From an uncultured Bacilli bacterium (GTDB lineage: Bacteria; Bacillota_I; Bacilli_A; RF39; UBA660): DNA of 64,000 bases. Positions 62,850 to 64,000 of the stretch are shown here, one piece after another; position 1 is the stretch's first letter; every line of letters starts with the position of its first letter. A program made the position numbers and the translations under genes. The notes under the pieces were generated by a model. The model had not been told where the DNA came from, searched no databases, and was given only the letters and a program-made list of their open reading frames with translations. The DNA lies in contig CAKOLL010000005.1 of NCBI GenBank assembly GCA_934096295.1, positions 1 to 64,000 of the forward strand, written 5' to 3'.

Positions 62850-64000
62850 CTATTTTGCAACATTTATCACTGAAGAAATAGGAATAATATAATTTTTTTC
62901 ATCTAATTTTAATAAATTATCATATAAACAAATAATTCCTCCCGTTGAAACTTCTTTTTTGCTATTTTCTAGATACTTAAAACTTGAAACCATAGCACGA
63001 TTAGGAGATGCTGTTTTTTTAATTTCAAATGGATATAATTTATTATTTTTATATATAACTAAATCTATTTCATGTTTTTCTTTATCTCTATAGTAAGAAA
63101 GATTAGGCTTTAATCCTCTAGCATTATAAGATTTTATTATTTCTGAAATAACAAAATTTTCTAAATAATGTCCTGAATTAGAGCTTAGTTGTAAATCTCT
63201 TTCTGTTTCCCATCCAGCCAAATATGCAGCAAGTCCAGTATCCATAAAATAAATTTTAGGAATATGAGTCATACGTTTTAACTGTGATGACATATAAGGT
63301 TCAAGTAAATAAACTATTCCTGAAGAAACTAAAACCGATAACCATGCTATTACTGTTGGTACACTTACTCCACAATCTTTAGATAAATCAGAATAATTTA
63401 ACTGCTCTCCTACTCTAGATGCAATACTAACCATAAACTTTTTAAATTCTTCAATTTTTCCAACTTCTATTAATTGTCTAACATCCCTATTAATATAAGT
63501 ATCAATATAACTTTGAAAATAAAGATTTCTATCAATTTTTGGATTATCATAAAATTCAGGCATACCACCTTTAAATATTATTTCGAATAAAGCATTTACT
63601 TCAATTTTAGGAGCTTCACATAATTTTTCGGGATTAAATAATTCTTTTTTTTCATTTCTTACAATTTCAGAATATGTAAAACTATTCAAATTTACTATAC
63701 CAACTCGACCAGCTAAAGACTCAGATGCCTTTTCCATTAAATTAAATTGTTGTGAACCAGTTATCCAATATTGGCCTTTTTCTTTTGTATTATCAACATT
63801 AATTTTGATATATGAAAAAAGATCTGGTGCATATTGGGCTTCATCAATAAATAAAGGTGCTGGATGTTCTTCTAAAAATAACTTTGGGTCATTTTGTGCT
63901 TGTTCCCTCAAAACCTTATCGTCTAAAGTTATATAATTCATATTTTCAGGTTTTAAACTTTTTAATAAAGTAGTTTTACCTGTTTGTCTAGGACCAGTAA
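62850..64000 (-). CDS. AAA ATPase with DUF4143 domain (cut by window edge)
   Basis: At least 383 codons; the 5' end lies outside the window. The first visible residues include Walker A GPRQTGKTTLL (codons near 63980), then the Walker B LFIDEAQYAPDL, ITGSQQF and the DUF4143 end (HEIDLVIYKNNKLYPFEIKK). Second member of this family in the window after 8458-9654, from a different subfamily branch. Function unknown. Confidence 0.88.
   Translation of the reverse strand, partial: TGPRQTGKTTLLKSLKPENMNYITLDDKVLREQAQNDPKLFLEEHPAPLFIDEAQYAPDLFSYIKINVDNTKEKGQYWITGSQQFNLMEKASESLAGRVGIVNLNSFTYSEIVRNEKKELFNPEKLCEAPKIEVNALFEIIFKGGMPEFYDNPKIDRNLYFQSYIDTYINRDVRQLIEVGKIEEFKKFMVSIASRVGEQLNYSDLSKDCGVSVPTVIAWLSVLVSSGIVYLLEPYMSSQLKRMTHIPKIYFMDTGLAAYLAGWETERDLQLSSNSGHYLENFVISEIIKSYNARGLKPNLSYYRDKEKHEIDLVIYKNNKLYPFEIKKTASPNRAMVSSFKYLENSKKEVSTGGIICLYDNLLKLDEKNYIIPISSVINVAK

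Overview
The window is very AT-rich and its gene order and content are those of a low-GC Gram-positive (Firmicutes) bacterium. Shine-Dalgarno sites (GGAGG, GGTGA), TTGACA/TATAAT promoters and U-tract terminators are common. It carries endospore genes (gerQ, yabP, yabQ, yabG, a cwlD-like amidase), so the organism, or a recent ancestor, probably sporulates. Bacilli-type synteny is visible twice: a shortened rsmA-yabG-veg-spoVG-yabP-yabQ-divIC block, and an ecfA-truA-rplM-rpsI block. The exact lineage (a gut Bacilli/Clostridia relative is plausible) cannot be fixed from sequence alone. I found no rRNA, tRNA or CRISPR.

Left part (0.7-10 kb): a type I restriction-modification locus (hsdR, hsdM, hsdS) whose specificity gene sits in a two-armed inversion system. 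Three copies of one repeat flank one expressed hsdS, a silent 5' cassette and a silent 3' cassette, with a tyrosine recombinase inside one arm. Four specificities are predicted. An AAA/DUF4143 ATPase with a perfect consensus promoter and a truncated amidase follow.

10-25 kb: two surface-type proteins without signal peptides, then one long unit on the minus strand: response regulator, histidine kinase, DltA-like adenylation enzyme, LysA-like PLP decarboxylase, acyl carrier protein, MBOAT and SGNH protein. This looks like a D-alanylation-type envelope decoration pathway with an added decarboxylase, possibly attaching a group other than D-alanine. A MarR-regulated heterodimeric ABC exporter follows.

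25-41 kb: housekeeping and stress genes (YbaK, RDD, HtrA, TtcA, HD, RluA, rRNA methyltransferase), a HEPN-type Abi gene coupled to htrA, and three tandem giant type IV pilin-like proteins. Each pilin-like gene has its own promoter and terminator and ends in a Cys-rich tail.

41-64 kb: rplM-rpsI, truA preceded by two eroded ECF-transporter ATPases with intact frames, nrdG, whiA, yvcK, gerQ, ftsE-ftsX-M23 peptidase, a MurJ/SpoVB-type flippase, gapA, a uridine-kinase-like gene, clpP and the sporulation/yab cluster. A second DUF4143 ATPase runs off the right edge.
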